64,000 nt of DNA, from contig JBHEMX010000092.1 of assembly GCA_046262355.1 (NCBI GenBank), positions 1 to 64,000 on the forward strand. The letters are read 5' to 3'. Each line of letters opens with the position of its first letter. The stretch's first letter is position 1. The stretch comes from DATADD01 sp046262355. Its GTDB lineage: Bacteria; Actinomycetota; CADDZG01; WHSQ01. Both the position numbers and the translations under genes were made by a program. This document shows positions 47,460 through 55,878 of this stretch, one piece after another. A model generated the notes under the pieces. That model saw nothing but the letters and a program-made list of their open reading frames with translations. It was not told the DNA's origin and did no database searches.

Positions 47460-47844
47460 GGAGCTGGCCAGGGCGACCGGGAGGCGCAAGGAAGCCGTGT
47501 GCCGCGCTCGCCTCATGGAGGGAAGCGGCAGGTGGCAGATCAACGGGCGTCCGCTCGAGGACTACTTCCCGAGCCAGGCGCACCGCATGATCATCTCCGA
47601 GCCGCTGCGCTTGACGAGGACCGAGGGTCGCTACGACGTCCGCGCCAAGCTCGAGGGTGGCGGGGTCAGCGGCCAGGCCGGGGCGCTGCGTCACGCGCTC
47701 GCCCGGGCCCTCGTGGAGCTCGATCCCGACCTGCGCGCCGCGCTCAAGAAAGCAGGCTTCCTCACGCGCGACGCGCGCGAGAAGGAGCGGCGCAAGTACG
47801 GGCTCAAGAAGGCGCGCAAGGCGCCGCAGTACTCCAAGCGCTAG
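47452..47844 (+). CDS. rpsI: 30S ribosomal protein S9
   Basis: S9 (130 residues) reaches the P-site tRNA with its basic C-terminal tail. The segments ATGRRKEAVCRARLMEGSG, GGGVSGQAGALRHALARAL and the ending KYGLKKARKAPQYSKR are diagnostic, with the terminal Ser-Lys-Arg intact. It overlaps rplM and closes the ribosomal region; a reductase gene converges on it 20 nt away without an obvious terminator. Confidence 0.97.
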   Translation: MAEELARATGRRKEAVCRARLMEGSGRWQINGRPLEDYFPSQAHRMIISEPLRLTRTEGRYDVRAKLEGGGVSGQAGALRHALARALVELDPDLRAALKKAGFLTRDAREKERRKYGLKKARKAPQYSKR

Positions 47845-47863
47845 GCGGTGGAGGAGACAAGGT

Positions 47864-48865
47864 CTATAGGTTCGACGAGTGCCCGGGGAAGAGCTGTAGC
47901 GCCGGGTTGATCACCGTCGCCGCGTTGTTCACGGCGGTGGCGCCCTCTCCGAAGCCCACCGAGATCAGCTTCACCTTTCCTGCGTAGTCGGTGATGTCGC
48001 CCGCGGCGAAGACGCGTGGGAGATTGGTCGCCATGGTCGTGTCGACCGCGATCTGACGCTTGTGCAGCTCCAGCCCCCACTCCTTGAGCGGGCCGAGATC
48101 TGCGGTGAACCCCAGGGCCGCGACGACGGCGCCTACCTTCAGGATCGTGTGTTCGCCCGTCTTCTTGTTGATGACCTCGGCCTCTTCCACGCGCCCGTCT
48201 CCTCTGAGATGCACGACCTCGGTCGAGGTCAGCACGGTGACCGAGGAAGCGAGGACCTTCTGGACGGAGTGCTCGTGTGCCCGGAAGCTGTCTCTGCGAT
48301 GGATCAACGTGACGTTGTGCGCGAGCGGCTCGAGGGCCATGGCCCAGTCGAAGGCGCTGTCGCCTCCTCCGACGATCAACACGTCGAGCCCTGCGAGCTT
48401 GGTGAGCTCGGGTACGAAGTACTGCAGTCCTTTGCCCTCGAACTCCGCGGCGTTGGGCAGCGGGCGAGGGGTGAACGTTCCCATGCCGCCGGTGATGATG
48501 ATCGCCTTGCACGTCACCTCGGTGGTGCGGTGGCTCTGCACGGTGAGCGTCTCGTCGGCGTTGTGTGTGAGCTTCTGAGCGCGATGGCCGAGCAGATAAC
48601 AGGGGTTGAACGGCGCAGTCTGGGCAACCAGGTTCGTGACGAGGTCTTGACCCTTGATGGCGGGGAAGCCGGCGACGTCGTAGATGAGCTTCTCGGGGTA
48701 CATCGCGGTGACCTGGCCCCCCGGCTCCGTGAGCGAGTCCATGAGCGCGGTCGTGAGCCCCCGGAACCCCGCGTAATAGGCGGCGTAGAGGCCGACCGGC
48801 CCCGCGCCGATGATGAGCAGATCCACATCGAGCTCGTCGATCTCTGGGTTTAATCCTTCGGTCAT
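47864..48865 (-). CDS. Ferredoxin/flavodoxin-NADP reductase, TrxR-like
   Basis: A 333-residue FAD/NAD(P)-binding oxidoreductase of the thioredoxin-reductase-like ferredoxin-NADP reductase group. The FAD-binding GAGPVGLYAAYYAGFRG, the NADP-binding VGGGDSAFDWA and the C-terminal FAD motif FAAGDITDYAGKVKLISVGFGEGA are clear. The redox CxxC of thioredoxin reductases is missing, which favours ferredoxin or flavodoxin as partner. It could supply electrons to iron-sulfur or F420/FMN-linked enzymes in the cell. It converges on rpsI and is divergent from the GntR regulator. Confidence 0.88.
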   Translation of the reverse strand: MTEGLNPEIDELDVDLLIIGAGPVGLYAAYYAGFRGLTTALMDSLTEPGGQVTAMYPEKLIYDVAGFPAIKGQDLVTNLVAQTAPFNPCYLLGHRAQKLTHNADETLTVQSHRTTEVTCKAIIITGGMGTFTPRPLPNAAEFEGKGLQYFVPELTKLAGLDVLIVGGGDSAFDWAMALEPLAHNVTLIHRRDSFRAHEHSVQKVLASSVTVLTSTEVVHLRGDGRVEEAEVINKKTGEHTILKVGAVVAALGFTADLGPLKEWGLELHKRQIAVDTTMATNLPRVFAAGDITDYAGKVKLISVGFGEGATAVNNAATVINPALQLFPGHSSNL

Positions 48866-48994
48866 CGCTCTTCCGGCTGCCCCGTGTTCCGTGTGAACGT
48901 GTCTCCGGAGGGTAGATCACATCTGGCTGTGAGGCCCCACCGAGGTGAAGGATGGCGGGGAGCCGGCGATCGTGGTTCCGGCGGCTCGGAGGCC

Positions 48995-49017
48995 ATTGTA
49001 TGGAAATCGTATACAAT
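48995..49017. promoter_or_regulatory. Putative GntR operator at the regulator's own promoter
   Basis: ATTGTAT (48995-49001) and ATACAAT (49011-49017) form a perfect 7-bp inverted repeat with a 9-nt spacer, and the right half extends to the hexamer GTATAC. It ends 11 nt before the regulator ATG and contains a -10-like TATACAAT, so bound protein would block transcription. The same core recurs at 50569-50576. Confidence 0.65.
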
Positions 49018-49028
49018 AAGTGATAGCG

Positions 49029-49736
49029 ATGGCGAACCCGCGGAGCAGGTTGCTCTCTCAGCAGATATTCGAGCGGCTCGAGACCGACATCGTGGACCGC
49101 ATCCACCCTCCCGGGGCGCACCTCGTGGAAGACTCGATAGCGGCCGAGCTCGGCGTGTCCCGCACGCCGGTTCGGGAAGCGTTCCGGATGCTCCAGCGCG
49201 CCGGGTGGCTCGAGTTCCATCCCCATTCCGGCGCCTACGTTCGTCATCCGACGATGGATGAGGTGCGCGAGGTCTTCGAGCTGCGCCAATCGTTGGAGGA
49301 GAAGGCGACGCGCCTCGCGGCCGAACGCATCACCGAGGCGCAGCGCAAGGAGCTGGCCAAGCTGATAGAGCGAGGTTGGCGCGCCGTGGCGCGATCAGAT
49401 GTGAAGGCGCTTGCGTCTCTCAACTCGGCCTTCCACGCCACGATCGCGGAGGCGGCGCGCAACCAGATCCTCAAGCGGATCCTCGACGACCTCGGCAAAC
49501 AGGTGCGCTGGCATTTCTCCGCCGTCGCCGCGGTGCGAGGTGAGGCCTCGTGGACCGAGCACGAGGAGATCCTCGAGGCGATAGATCGCGGCGAGGCAGA
49601 GCGCGCCGGCGAATTGGCCGTGGCCCACAGCCACAGGACACAGGAGACGTTCTTCGCTCGGTTCCTCAGCGGCGGCGTGGTCGATCCGGCGCGCGTGGTG
49701 GCGCTCGACGGCGGAGGAACCGCCGCGCCGCGCTAA
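49029..49736 (+). CDS. GntR-family (FadR/FCD) transcriptional regulator
   Basis: A 235-residue DNA-binding regulator. The winged helix-turn-helix spans about residues 8-70 (LVEDSIAAELGVSRTPVREAFRMLQRAGWLE), and the C-terminal all-helical FCD effector domain has the likely metal/ligand-binding residues in LNSAFHATI, the WTEHEEI segment and VAHSHR. FCD regulators usually sense carboxylates or amino-acid-like catabolites. An inverted repeat directly upstream suggests autoregulation, and the shared core at 50569-50576 suggests control of the transporter operon. GTG 49020 is an alternative start; neither start has a ribosome binding site, so the mRNA may be leaderless. Confidence 0.88.
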   Translation: MANPRSRLLSQQIFERLETDIVDRIHPPGAHLVEDSIAAELGVSRTPVREAFRMLQRAGWLEFHPHSGAYVRHPTMDEVREVFELRQSLEEKATRLAAERITEAQRKELAKLIERGWRAVARSDVKALASLNSAFHATIAEAARNQILKRILDDLGKQVRWHFSAVAAVRGEASWTEHEEILEAIDRGEAERAGELAVAHSHRTQETFFARFLSGGVVDPARVVALDGGGTAAPR

Positions 49737-49773
49737 AGCGTGGCGCGTGCCAGATCCCGTATACGACGATAAC

Positions 49774-50166
49774 TCATCCACTCGGCGCCCTCTCGGTCAC
49801 GGCTCCGTTCCACACCAGCCTCAGTCCCATGAGCGCGAGGAAGGCGCCGAAGTAGAGCTGCAACAAGTCTGCCGGCAACTCTAGGGCGAGTCTCGCGCCC
49901 AGGAACGCGCCGCCCACACCACCCAACCCGAGCAGCGCAGCATGAGGGAAGGAAACGAAGTCCTTCTTGCGATGCACGAGCACCCCGGCGATCGCGGTGG
50001 GAACTATGACCAACAGGGAGGTGCCTTCGGCGAGGTGCTGACCCTCTTCCAGCACGAGCGCCATGAAGGGGACCATGAGCAGGCCGCCTCCAACACCGAA
50101 GAGGGCCGAGAGCACCCCGACGGCGATCCCGGCGGCGACCGTGATGAGGATGAGCTCGACCGTCAC
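49774..50166 (-). CDS. Half-size TauE/SafE (TSUP) protein B
   Basis: A 130-residue membrane protein with about four transmembrane segments and a single TSUP repeat, ALFGVGGGLLMVPFMALVLEEGQ. Ordinary TauE/SafE proteins have two such repeats in about 250 residues and export sulfite, sulfoacetate or other organic anions. GTG 50166 overlaps the stop of the preceding half-size gene (GTGA), so the two are translated together and probably form a heterodimer. The frame upstream of that GTG is not membrane-like. Confidence 0.78.
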   Translation of the reverse strand: MTVELILITVAAGIAVGVLSALFGVGGGLLMVPFMALVLEEGQHLAEGTSLLVIVPTAIAGVLVHRKKDFVSFPHAALLGLGGVGGAFLGARLALELPADLLQLYFGAFLALMGLRLVWNGAVTERAPSG

Positions 50167-50528
50167 GGCCACAGCAGCCGGACGGCAACCGCGAGCATGA
50201 GAACGCCGAACATCACCTTGAGTGGGCCCTCGCCCGCGCGCGCCATGACGCGCGCCCCGATCGGCGCGCCGACGAGGCTTCCGGCTGCAAGAGCTGCGGC
50301 CACCGCGTAGTCGACCTCCCCTGCGAACGCGAAGGTGGCTGCTCCCACCGCGGCTATCGGGACGATCGCCGCGAGGGACGTCGCATGCGCTCGATGCTGC
50401 GTGAATCCGACAAGCGTCAGCAGTGGCACCATGACGATCCCGCCGCCGACGCCGAGGAGACCGCTCGCGACGCCTGCGGTCAATCCGAACAAGAGCGCGA
50501 GCGACCGCCGCCGGGCCTCCGACACCAT
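50163..50528 (-). CDS. Half-size TauE/SafE (TSUP) protein A
   Basis: A 121-residue membrane protein with one TSUP repeat, SGLLGVGGGIVMVPLLTLVG, about four transmembrane segments and a short Arg-rich N-terminus. It is coupled to the second half-size gene by a GTGA overlap. The ATG at 50528 faces the divergent ABC-transporter operon across a 54-nt region that holds the TGTATACA motif, so both may be under the GntR regulator. The exported anion is unknown. Confidence 0.78.
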   Translation of the reverse strand: MVSEARRRSLALLFGLTAGVASGLLGVGGGIVMVPLLTLVGFTQHRAHATSLAAIVPIAAVGAATFAFAGEVDYAVAAALAAGSLVGAPIGARVMARAGEGPLKVMFGVLMLAVAVRLLWP

Positions 50529-50568
50529 GGCGCGATCGTACACGGGCTGGACGTTGTTGCATTCATGT

Positions 50569-50576
50569 TGTATACA
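50569..50576. promoter_or_regulatory. Putative GntR operator, divergent TauE/ABC promoter
   Basis: TGTATACA is a perfect 8-bp palindrome (TTGTATACA with one more base on the left). It matches the GTATACAA core found before the GntR gene. It lies 7 nt before the GTG of the ABC gene and 40 nt before the half-size exporter genes on the other strand. Confidence 0.55.
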
Positions 50577-50582
50577 GTTCGT

Positions 50583-51476
50583 GTGACCGAAGGAGGCCGT
50601 AGGGGGGACGGGTTGGCTCACCAGGCGGGAGAGCTTCGGCGGCAGGAGTTCGATGTGTTGCGCGAGAAGAACGGCGGCCGGCGCTTGACCGAGGTCGGCG
50701 CGCCGTCCGGGTCCCTTGCCGAGGGCGGCATCCGGATCGACGATCTCTCCAAGACCTACGTCCGCACGACGGGGACCGAGATCATCCGTACCCACGCGCT
50801 CAAGGGCGTCGAGGTGCGCGTCAGGCCCAAGGAGTTCGTCTCCCTCATCGGCCCCTCGGGCTGCGGCAAGACGACGGTGCTCAAGATCATCGCAGGGCTG
50901 CTGACCCCCAGTGACGGCGAGGTCTGGATCGGGGACAAGAAGGTAGAGGGTCCCGGCACCGACCGCGCAACGGTGTTCCAGTACCCGGGCCTGATGCCGT
51001 GGAAGAACGTAGTCGACAACGTCGTCTTGGCGCTGGAGTTCGCCAAGGTGCCCAAGGACGAGCGCCTGCCCCGTGCGATCCGCTACGTCGATCTCGTCGG
51101 TCTCTCTGAGTTCCACGGTCACTATCCCAATGAGCTCTCGGGCGGCATGCAGCAGCGCGTCGGGCTGGCGCGCGCCCTCGCGATCGAGCCGAACGTTCTC
51201 TTGATGGACGAGCCGTTCGGGGCGCTCGACGCGATCACACGGGCACACATGCAGACGGAGCTCGTGCGCATCTGGGAGCAGGAGAAGAAGACGGTCCTCT
51301 TCGTAACTCACTCCATCGACGAAGCGATCCTGTTGTCGGACCGGATAGCCGTGATGAAGGACGGGGCCGTGTTGCAGGAGGTGACCGTTTCGATCCCTCG
51401 ACCTCGCACGAGGGAGGGGCTGGTCGAGGATCAAGTGGCCATAGCACTCAAGCGGCAACTCGTGTCGTTGCTCTGA
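50583..51476 (+). CDS. ABC transporter ATP-binding protein, NitT/TauT family
   Basis: A 297-residue ATPase that should power import through the adjacent permease. Walker A is GPSGCGKTT, the signature is LSGGMQQRVGLARAL, Walker B is VLLMDEPFGALD and the H-loop is FVTHSIDEA. The nearest groups are the nitrate/sulfonate/taurine importers (SsuB, TauB). About 45 variable residues precede the domain. The GTG at 50583 abuts the palindrome and could be leaderless; TTG 50613 with a G-rich ribosome binding site is the other candidate. Confidence 0.9.
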   Translation: MTEGGRRGDGLAHQAGELRRQEFDVLREKNGGRRLTEVGAPSGSLAEGGIRIDDLSKTYVRTTGTEIIRTHALKGVEVRVRPKEFVSLIGPSGCGKTTVLKIIAGLLTPSDGEVWIGDKKVEGPGTDRATVFQYPGLMPWKNVVDNVVLALEFAKVPKDERLPRAIRYVDLVGLSEFHGHYPNELSGGMQQRVGLARALAIEPNVLLMDEPFGALDAITRAHMQTELVRIWEQEKKTVLFVTHSIDEAILLSDRIAVMKDGAVLQEVTVSIPRPRTREGLVEDQVAIALKRQLVSLL

Positions 51477-51488
51477 AGGGAGACAGAC

Positions 51489-52301
51489 ATGGCGATCGCC
51501 ATCGAACGAGAGCGCATACCCCGCGGCGTCGCACTTCGACGGGAGTACGTCAGCTGGGAGCGCTTCGCCCAGATAGCGCTTCTTGCCGGCATCCTGATCA
51601 CCTGGGAGATCGTGGGTCGGAGGGTGGGAGACTTCTTCCTCGCACCCCCGTCCTCGGTCGTGGGCGCGGCCGGCGAGATGCTCGAGAGCGGTGAGCTCTT
51701 GCGCGCGGTGCGAGACAGCCTCACCTCACTCTTCACCGGATACGGCCTCGGAGCGTTCATCGGGATCACGCTGGGGTTCCTGATGGGCTGGTACAAGCCG
51801 GTCGGCAAGGTGCTCAATCCCTTCGTCTCGGCGGTCTACGTCACCCCGGTTGCAGCTCTCGTGCCCGTGCTGATCATCTGGTTCGGGCTCGGATTCGTGC
51901 CGCGCGTCCTTTCGGTGCTTCTCTTCTGCGTCTTCGAGATACTCGTCAGCACCTACACGGGGGTGAAGAACATCGATCCGATGCTCGTCGATGTCTCTCG
52001 CTCTTTCGGAGCCAGACGCATCGAGCTCTTCCGCAAGGTCGTGTTCTTCGGCTCCTTGCCGTACATCTTCGCGGGGCTTCGGATGGGAGCTGCTCGGGCG
52101 ATCAAGGGCATGGTGATCGCCGAGCTGCTTTTCGCGGTGACGGGGATAGGGGGCGCGATCCAAACCGCCGCCAACTACTACCGCACAGACAAGGTGTTCG
52201 TGTACGTGATCGTGTTAGGCGTCATGGGAGTTGCTCTCTCCGGGGTCGTGCAACTCATGGAGCGCTTGTCAACCCCGTGGAAGCTGGAGCGGTCAGCCTG
52301 A
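51489..52301 (+). CDS. ABC transporter permease, NitT/TauT family
   Basis: A 270-residue integral membrane protein with about six transmembrane segments, of the SsuC/TauC type. The typical coupling loop EILVSTYTGVKNIDPMLVDVSRSFGARRIELFRKVVFFGSLPYIFAGLRMG is recognisable (excerpt FGARRIELFRKVVFFGSLPY). It follows the ATPase gene by 12 nt. Substrate class is shared with nitrate, taurine, sulfonate, pyrimidine-precursor and bicarbonate importers, so the family alone does not identify the ligand. Confidence 0.9.
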   Translation: MAIAIERERIPRGVALRREYVSWERFAQIALLAGILITWEIVGRRVGDFFLAPPSSVVGAAGEMLESGELLRAVRDSLTSLFTGYGLGAFIGITLGFLMGWYKPVGKVLNPFVSAVYVTPVAALVPVLIIWFGLGFVPRVLSVLLFCVFEILVSTYTGVKNIDPMLVDVSRSFGARRIELFRKVVFFGSLPYIFAGLRMGAARAIKGMVIAELLFAVTGIGGAIQTAANYYRTDKVFVYVIVLGVMGVALSGVVQLMERLSTPWKLERSA

Positions 52302-52327
52302 CGGCTGAGGGAGCACTGGGAGGAACG

Positions 52328-53329
52328 ATGAGACGGGTGAAGTGGATCGGCCTCTGTCTGAGCGTCCTGTTGCTGGGCGCCGCATGTGGAGACGACGGCG
52401 GCGGCGGAGGCTCGGGCGGCGACGACGAGGCTTCGACCGAGGCGATGAAGGTTGCGTACGCCTCGGACCTCGACCCGAACGACATCGCCGACCAGTTGGG
52501 GATCGACCAGGCGGGCGCAGAGGTTGTCGAGCTCACAGAGGACAGCGCCGTGGTCGCCGGTCTCATCCGAGGCGACATCGACGTCGGCAACATCGGTCTC
52601 ACCGAAGCCATCAAAGCGGTCCAGACCGGTGTGCCGCTCAAGATCTTCTATGTCTCGCAGAAGCGCTTCGAGTTCGTGATGGTATCCCAGGCGCCGATAG
52701 AGACCTTCAACCAGCTGGCCGACAAGAAGGTCGCGTATCATGCTCCCGGCTCCGGCACGGAGATCCTCCAGCGCGTGCTCGTGCGCCAGTACGATCCGCA
52801 GCTCGAGAAGGAGATCGACTGGGTGGTTCTCCCCGAGTCGCCTAACCGAGCGGCGGCCATGCTCGCCGGCGAGATCGACGTGACCTCTCTGGAGTTCGCC
52901 GACGTGCTCACGCTTCAAGAGGAAGGCGACTTCAACGTCCTCGGCACGTGGTCGGACATCGAAGGCGATAGCAAGGATGCGATCTCGACGGTCTGGGTCG
53001 CGAGCGAGGAGTCCTACGAAGACAACCGTTCGGCCATAGAAACCTTGGCCACCGACCTGCAGGAGGGCTACGACGCCTTCTACGACGACAAGGATGCGTG
53101 GATGCAGCGCGCCGGCGAGGAGCTTCCGGACGTCGACGAGGAGCGTCTCTCGAAGTCCTACGACTTCTACAAGGAGATCCAGATGTATCCGGTTGCCGGT
53201 CAACCTCCCCTCACCCCCGAGCTGTGGAAGACCATGGACGGCTTCTTCAGGCAGATCGGCGAGTACGAGGACCCTGCCAGCGACGACATCGTCGACTACG
53301 AGATCATCGAGCAGGCATCCGGAGCGTGA
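52328..53329 (+). CDS. ABC transporter substrate-binding lipoprotein
   Basis: A 333-residue solute-binding lipoprotein. The signal peptide (RRVKWIGLCLSVLLLGAAC) ends in a lipobox Cys, followed by an Asp/Gly-rich linker. The body has the NMT1/SsuA-like pattern GLIRGDIDVGNIGLTEAIKAV, LADKKVAYHAPGSGTEILQRVLV and AAMLAGEIDVTSLEF. ATG 52328 with a GGGAGGAA ribosome binding site is preferred over an upstream in-frame ATG that would precede the signal peptide. It captures the substrate for the adjacent permease. Confidence 0.88.
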   Translation: MRRVKWIGLCLSVLLLGAACGDDGGGGGSGGDDEASTEAMKVAYASDLDPNDIADQLGIDQAGAEVVELTEDSAVVAGLIRGDIDVGNIGLTEAIKAVQTGVPLKIFYVSQKRFEFVMVSQAPIETFNQLADKKVAYHAPGSGTEILQRVLVRQYDPQLEKEIDWVVLPESPNRAAAMLAGEIDVTSLEFADVLTLQEEGDFNVLGTWSDIEGDSKDAISTVWVASEESYEDNRSAIETLATDLQEGYDAFYDDKDAWMQRAGEELPDVDEERLSKSYDFYKEIQMYPVAGQPPLTPELWKTMDGFFRQIGEYEDPASDDIVDYEIIEQASGA

Positions 53330-53363
53330 GGCTTCTCTTGCGTTGCGCCGGCCGCTCGCCTAG

Positions 53364-54917
53364 GTGACTGAGCGAGCCGCCAACGCTCTCCGCGAGGGGA
53401 TGGTTGCCACCAGCCATCCGCTCGCCGTCCAAGCCGGCCTCGAGATGCTCGAGGCGGGAGGAGGTGCGGCGGACGCAGCGGTTGCATCCGCCGCCGTTCT
53501 CTCGGTGGCCGACCCGAGGTCCACAGGGATCGGCGGGGATCTGTTCGCCCTCTTCTGGGCCGACGGCGCAAGGCGTCCTGTGGGACTGGCCGCCGCCGGG
53601 CCCGCACCCGCCGGTCTCTCTGTGGCCTCCCTGAGAGGGGCAGGCTTCGACGCCATGCCGCTCGAGGGGCCGTGGTCGATCACGGTTCCGGGTTCGGTCG
53701 CCGGGTGGGGTGAGCTGCTCGCGCGCTTCGGCAAGCTGGGCCTGGATCGCGTTCTGCAGCCGGCGATCGTGCTCGCGCGGCGAGGATCCGAGGTCACTCC
53801 GGTCATCGCCGAGGAATGGAAGAGCAGCGAGACCAAGCTGCGGCGCAACGAGGCTGCGCGCGCGACGTTTCTCTCGGCCGGCAGAGCGCCCGCGGCCGGC
53901 GAGCGGTTCTCGAACGCGCGCCTCGGCGACGTCCTCGACCGGATCTGCAGACAAGGGCGCGATGCCTTCTATCGCGGCCGGGTGGCGGAGCGCATCGAGG
54001 ATGCGGTGAGACGCGCCGGCGGCCCTCTGTGCGCGCTCGACCTCGAGAGCTGGAGCGGGCCCGAGTGGGTAGAGCCGATCCGGCGCCGCTTCCGGGACAT
54101 CGACATCTTCGAGATGCCTCCGCCCGGGCAGGGCATGGTCGTGCTGGAGGCGACCGGGATCTACCAAGGCCTGTCCCTCGGCGATCGCGTCGATGAGGAG
54201 CACGGCGCGATCGAGGCGTTGAAGCTGGCCCTGAGTGACGCCGGCGCCTACGTCGCCGATCCGCTCGTGGAGGCGGTTCCGACGCAGGCCCTGCTGTCCG
54301 AAGCGTATCTTGCGACGCGGCGCGCCGGCATCGACATGCAGCGCGCTCAACCCGGGCGAGCAGGGTCACCCTCGGACACGGTCTACGTCGCGGCGGCGGA
54401 CGCGGATGGGTGTGCTTGCTCGCTCATCCAGAGCCTCTACGAAGGATTCGGCTCGGGCATCGGTGTACCCGGCACGGGTATCGTGCTGCAGAATCGCGGC
54501 GCCAACTTCGTGCTCGACGATGCCCATCCCAACCGCCCTGCCCCCGGCAAGCGGCCCTACCACACGATCATCCCCTCGATGCTGGGAGCAGACGGTTCCT
54601 TCCTTGCATGCCTCGGCGTCGTCGGGGGCTTCATGCAACCCCAGGGACAGTTCCAGATCATCAGGAACCTAGTCGACCGCGACATGGATCCTCGGTCCGC
54701 CGTGGATGCGCCACGCTTCCGGGTGCTTGGAGGCAACAGGGTGGGCTTCGAGGCAGGCTTCGACCGCCCCACGATCGATGCCCTGCAGACCCGTGGTCAC
54801 GAGATCGCGGCGCTCGGCCGCTTCGAAGCCGGCGGGGCGCAGCTCGTGATGCGGCGCGGCGATCGTTACGCCGGTGCTTCCGATCCCCGCAAGGGAGGAC
54901 GCGTTGGCTCCCACTGA
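53364..54917 (+). CDS. Gamma-glutamyltransferase family protein
   Basis: A 517-residue Ntn-hydrolase of the gamma-glutamyltransferase family, which cleaves or transfers gamma-glutamyl groups after autoproteolysis. The N-terminal MVATSHPLAVQAGLEMLEAGGGAADAAVA and GIGGDLFALFW are typical. The processing site and nucleophile is Thr339 in SPSDTVYVAA, and GSGIGVPGTGIVLQNRG follows as expected. No signal peptide is visible, so this copy should be cytoplasmic, unlike most GGTs. It lies 34 nt after the binding-protein gene and overlaps the next gene by 14 nt. Acylase or amide hydrolase activity on another substrate is possible. Confidence 0.87.
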   Translation: MTERAANALREGMVATSHPLAVQAGLEMLEAGGGAADAAVASAAVLSVADPRSTGIGGDLFALFWADGARRPVGLAAAGPAPAGLSVASLRGAGFDAMPLEGPWSITVPGSVAGWGELLARFGKLGLDRVLQPAIVLARRGSEVTPVIAEEWKSSETKLRRNEAARATFLSAGRAPAAGERFSNARLGDVLDRICRQGRDAFYRGRVAERIEDAVRRAGGPLCALDLESWSGPEWVEPIRRRFRDIDIFEMPPPGQGMVVLEATGIYQGLSLGDRVDEEHGAIEALKLALSDAGAYVADPLVEAVPTQALLSEAYLATRRAGIDMQRAQPGRAGSPSDTVYVAAADADGCACSLIQSLYEGFGSGIGVPGTGIVLQNRGANFVLDDAHPNRPAPGKRPYHTIIPSMLGADGSFLACLGVVGGFMQPQGQFQIIRNLVDRDMDPRSAVDAPRFRVLGGNRVGFEAGFDRPTIDALQTRGHEIAALGRFEAGGAQLVMRRGDRYAGASDPRKGGRVGSH

Positions 54918-55878
54918 GAGCGCCTCGCGCCTCGCTCTCTTCGGCCTCGGAGGGGTCGGGCGCGCTTTCTTGCAACTGCTCCATGAGGGAAGGGTCCCCG
55001 TGCAGCTCGTCGCCGCGGCCGATTCGCGCGGCGTCCTCATGGGCCGGCTCGATCCGGTCGAGGTCCTGGAAGCGAAGCTGAGCGGAGGCTTGCCGCAGGG
55101 TCCCTCGCGCGACGAGGTCATCGAGGAGCTTCGGCCTCACGTCATCGTCGACTTGATGTCGTGCGCGTTCGATACGGGTGAGCCCTCCCTGTCACTGATC
55201 GCCGCCGGGCTCGTGCGGGGTGCGGCGGTGGTGACGGCGAACAAGGCTCCGCTGGTGCACGCATGGGGCAGGCTGCAGGAGCTCGCGGCCTCGGGCGGCT
55301 GCATGATCCGCTACTCGGCCGCCGCAGGCGCCGCGCTTCCGGCGGTGGCCGTCGCGAAGGCGCTCGCGAGAGCAGATCGCCTCGAGGCCTTCGAGGGTGT
55401 CCTCACCGGAACGACGACGTTCGTGCTGGATGAGGTGGCCGGCGGAGCGAGCTTCGACGATGCCGTGAGGCGCGCCCAGAGCGCCGGCATCGCAGAACCC
55501 GATCCGACCATCGATCTCGATGGATGGGACACCGCCGCCAAGGTGGTCATCCTCGCCAACACCATCTGGGGTTGCGACCTGTCGCTCGAGGAGGTCGCCG
55601 TGAGAGGCATCGACCGCGTCGACCGTGCACGACCACACGGCCGCATGCGGCTCGTGGGCCGCGCGCGTCGCGGCCAGGGAGGCTCGGTCCATGCGGCGGT
55701 TGCACCCTTGAACGTGCCCGACGATCATCCGCTCGCGGGACTCCAGGGTCGCGACAAGGGCGTCTTGTTCCACGGCCGTGACACGGGCGACGTCCTCGTC
55801 TCCGGCGGACGCTCACATCCTCGCGGCGCGGCCGCGGCAGCGCTCGGCGATGTCGTCGAAGTCGTGGCGGAGCGATGA
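54904..55878 (+). CDS. Homoserine dehydrogenase-like oxidoreductase
   Basis: A 324-residue NAD(P)-dependent enzyme with the homoserine dehydrogenase fold. The Rossmann motif ALFGLGGVGRAFLQLL, the TANKAPLVH segment and the catalytic-domain pattern GTTTFVLDE...AQSAGIAEPDPTIDLDGWDTAAKVVIL are present, including the conserved Asp and Lys. There is no C-terminal ACT domain. TTG 54904 is chosen because GGGAGGAC lies 4-9 nt upstream; the gene overlaps GGT by 14 nt. It is not next to thrB or thrC, so it probably acts on a hydroxy or semialdehyde intermediate of this catabolic operon. Its substrate is unknown. Confidence 0.8.
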   Translation: MAPTESASRLALFGLGGVGRAFLQLLHEGRVPVQLVAAADSRGVLMGRLDPVEVLEAKLSGGLPQGPSRDEVIEELRPHVIVDLMSCAFDTGEPSLSLIAAGLVRGAAVVTANKAPLVHAWGRLQELAASGGCMIRYSAAAGAALPAVAVAKALARADRLEAFEGVLTGTTTFVLDEVAGGASFDDAVRRAQSAGIAEPDPTIDLDGWDTAAKVVILANTIWGCDLSLEEVAVRGIDRVDRARPHGRMRLVGRARRGQGGSVHAAVAPLNVPDDHPLAGLQGRDKGVLFHGRDTGDVLVSGGRSHPRGAAAAALGDVVEVVAER

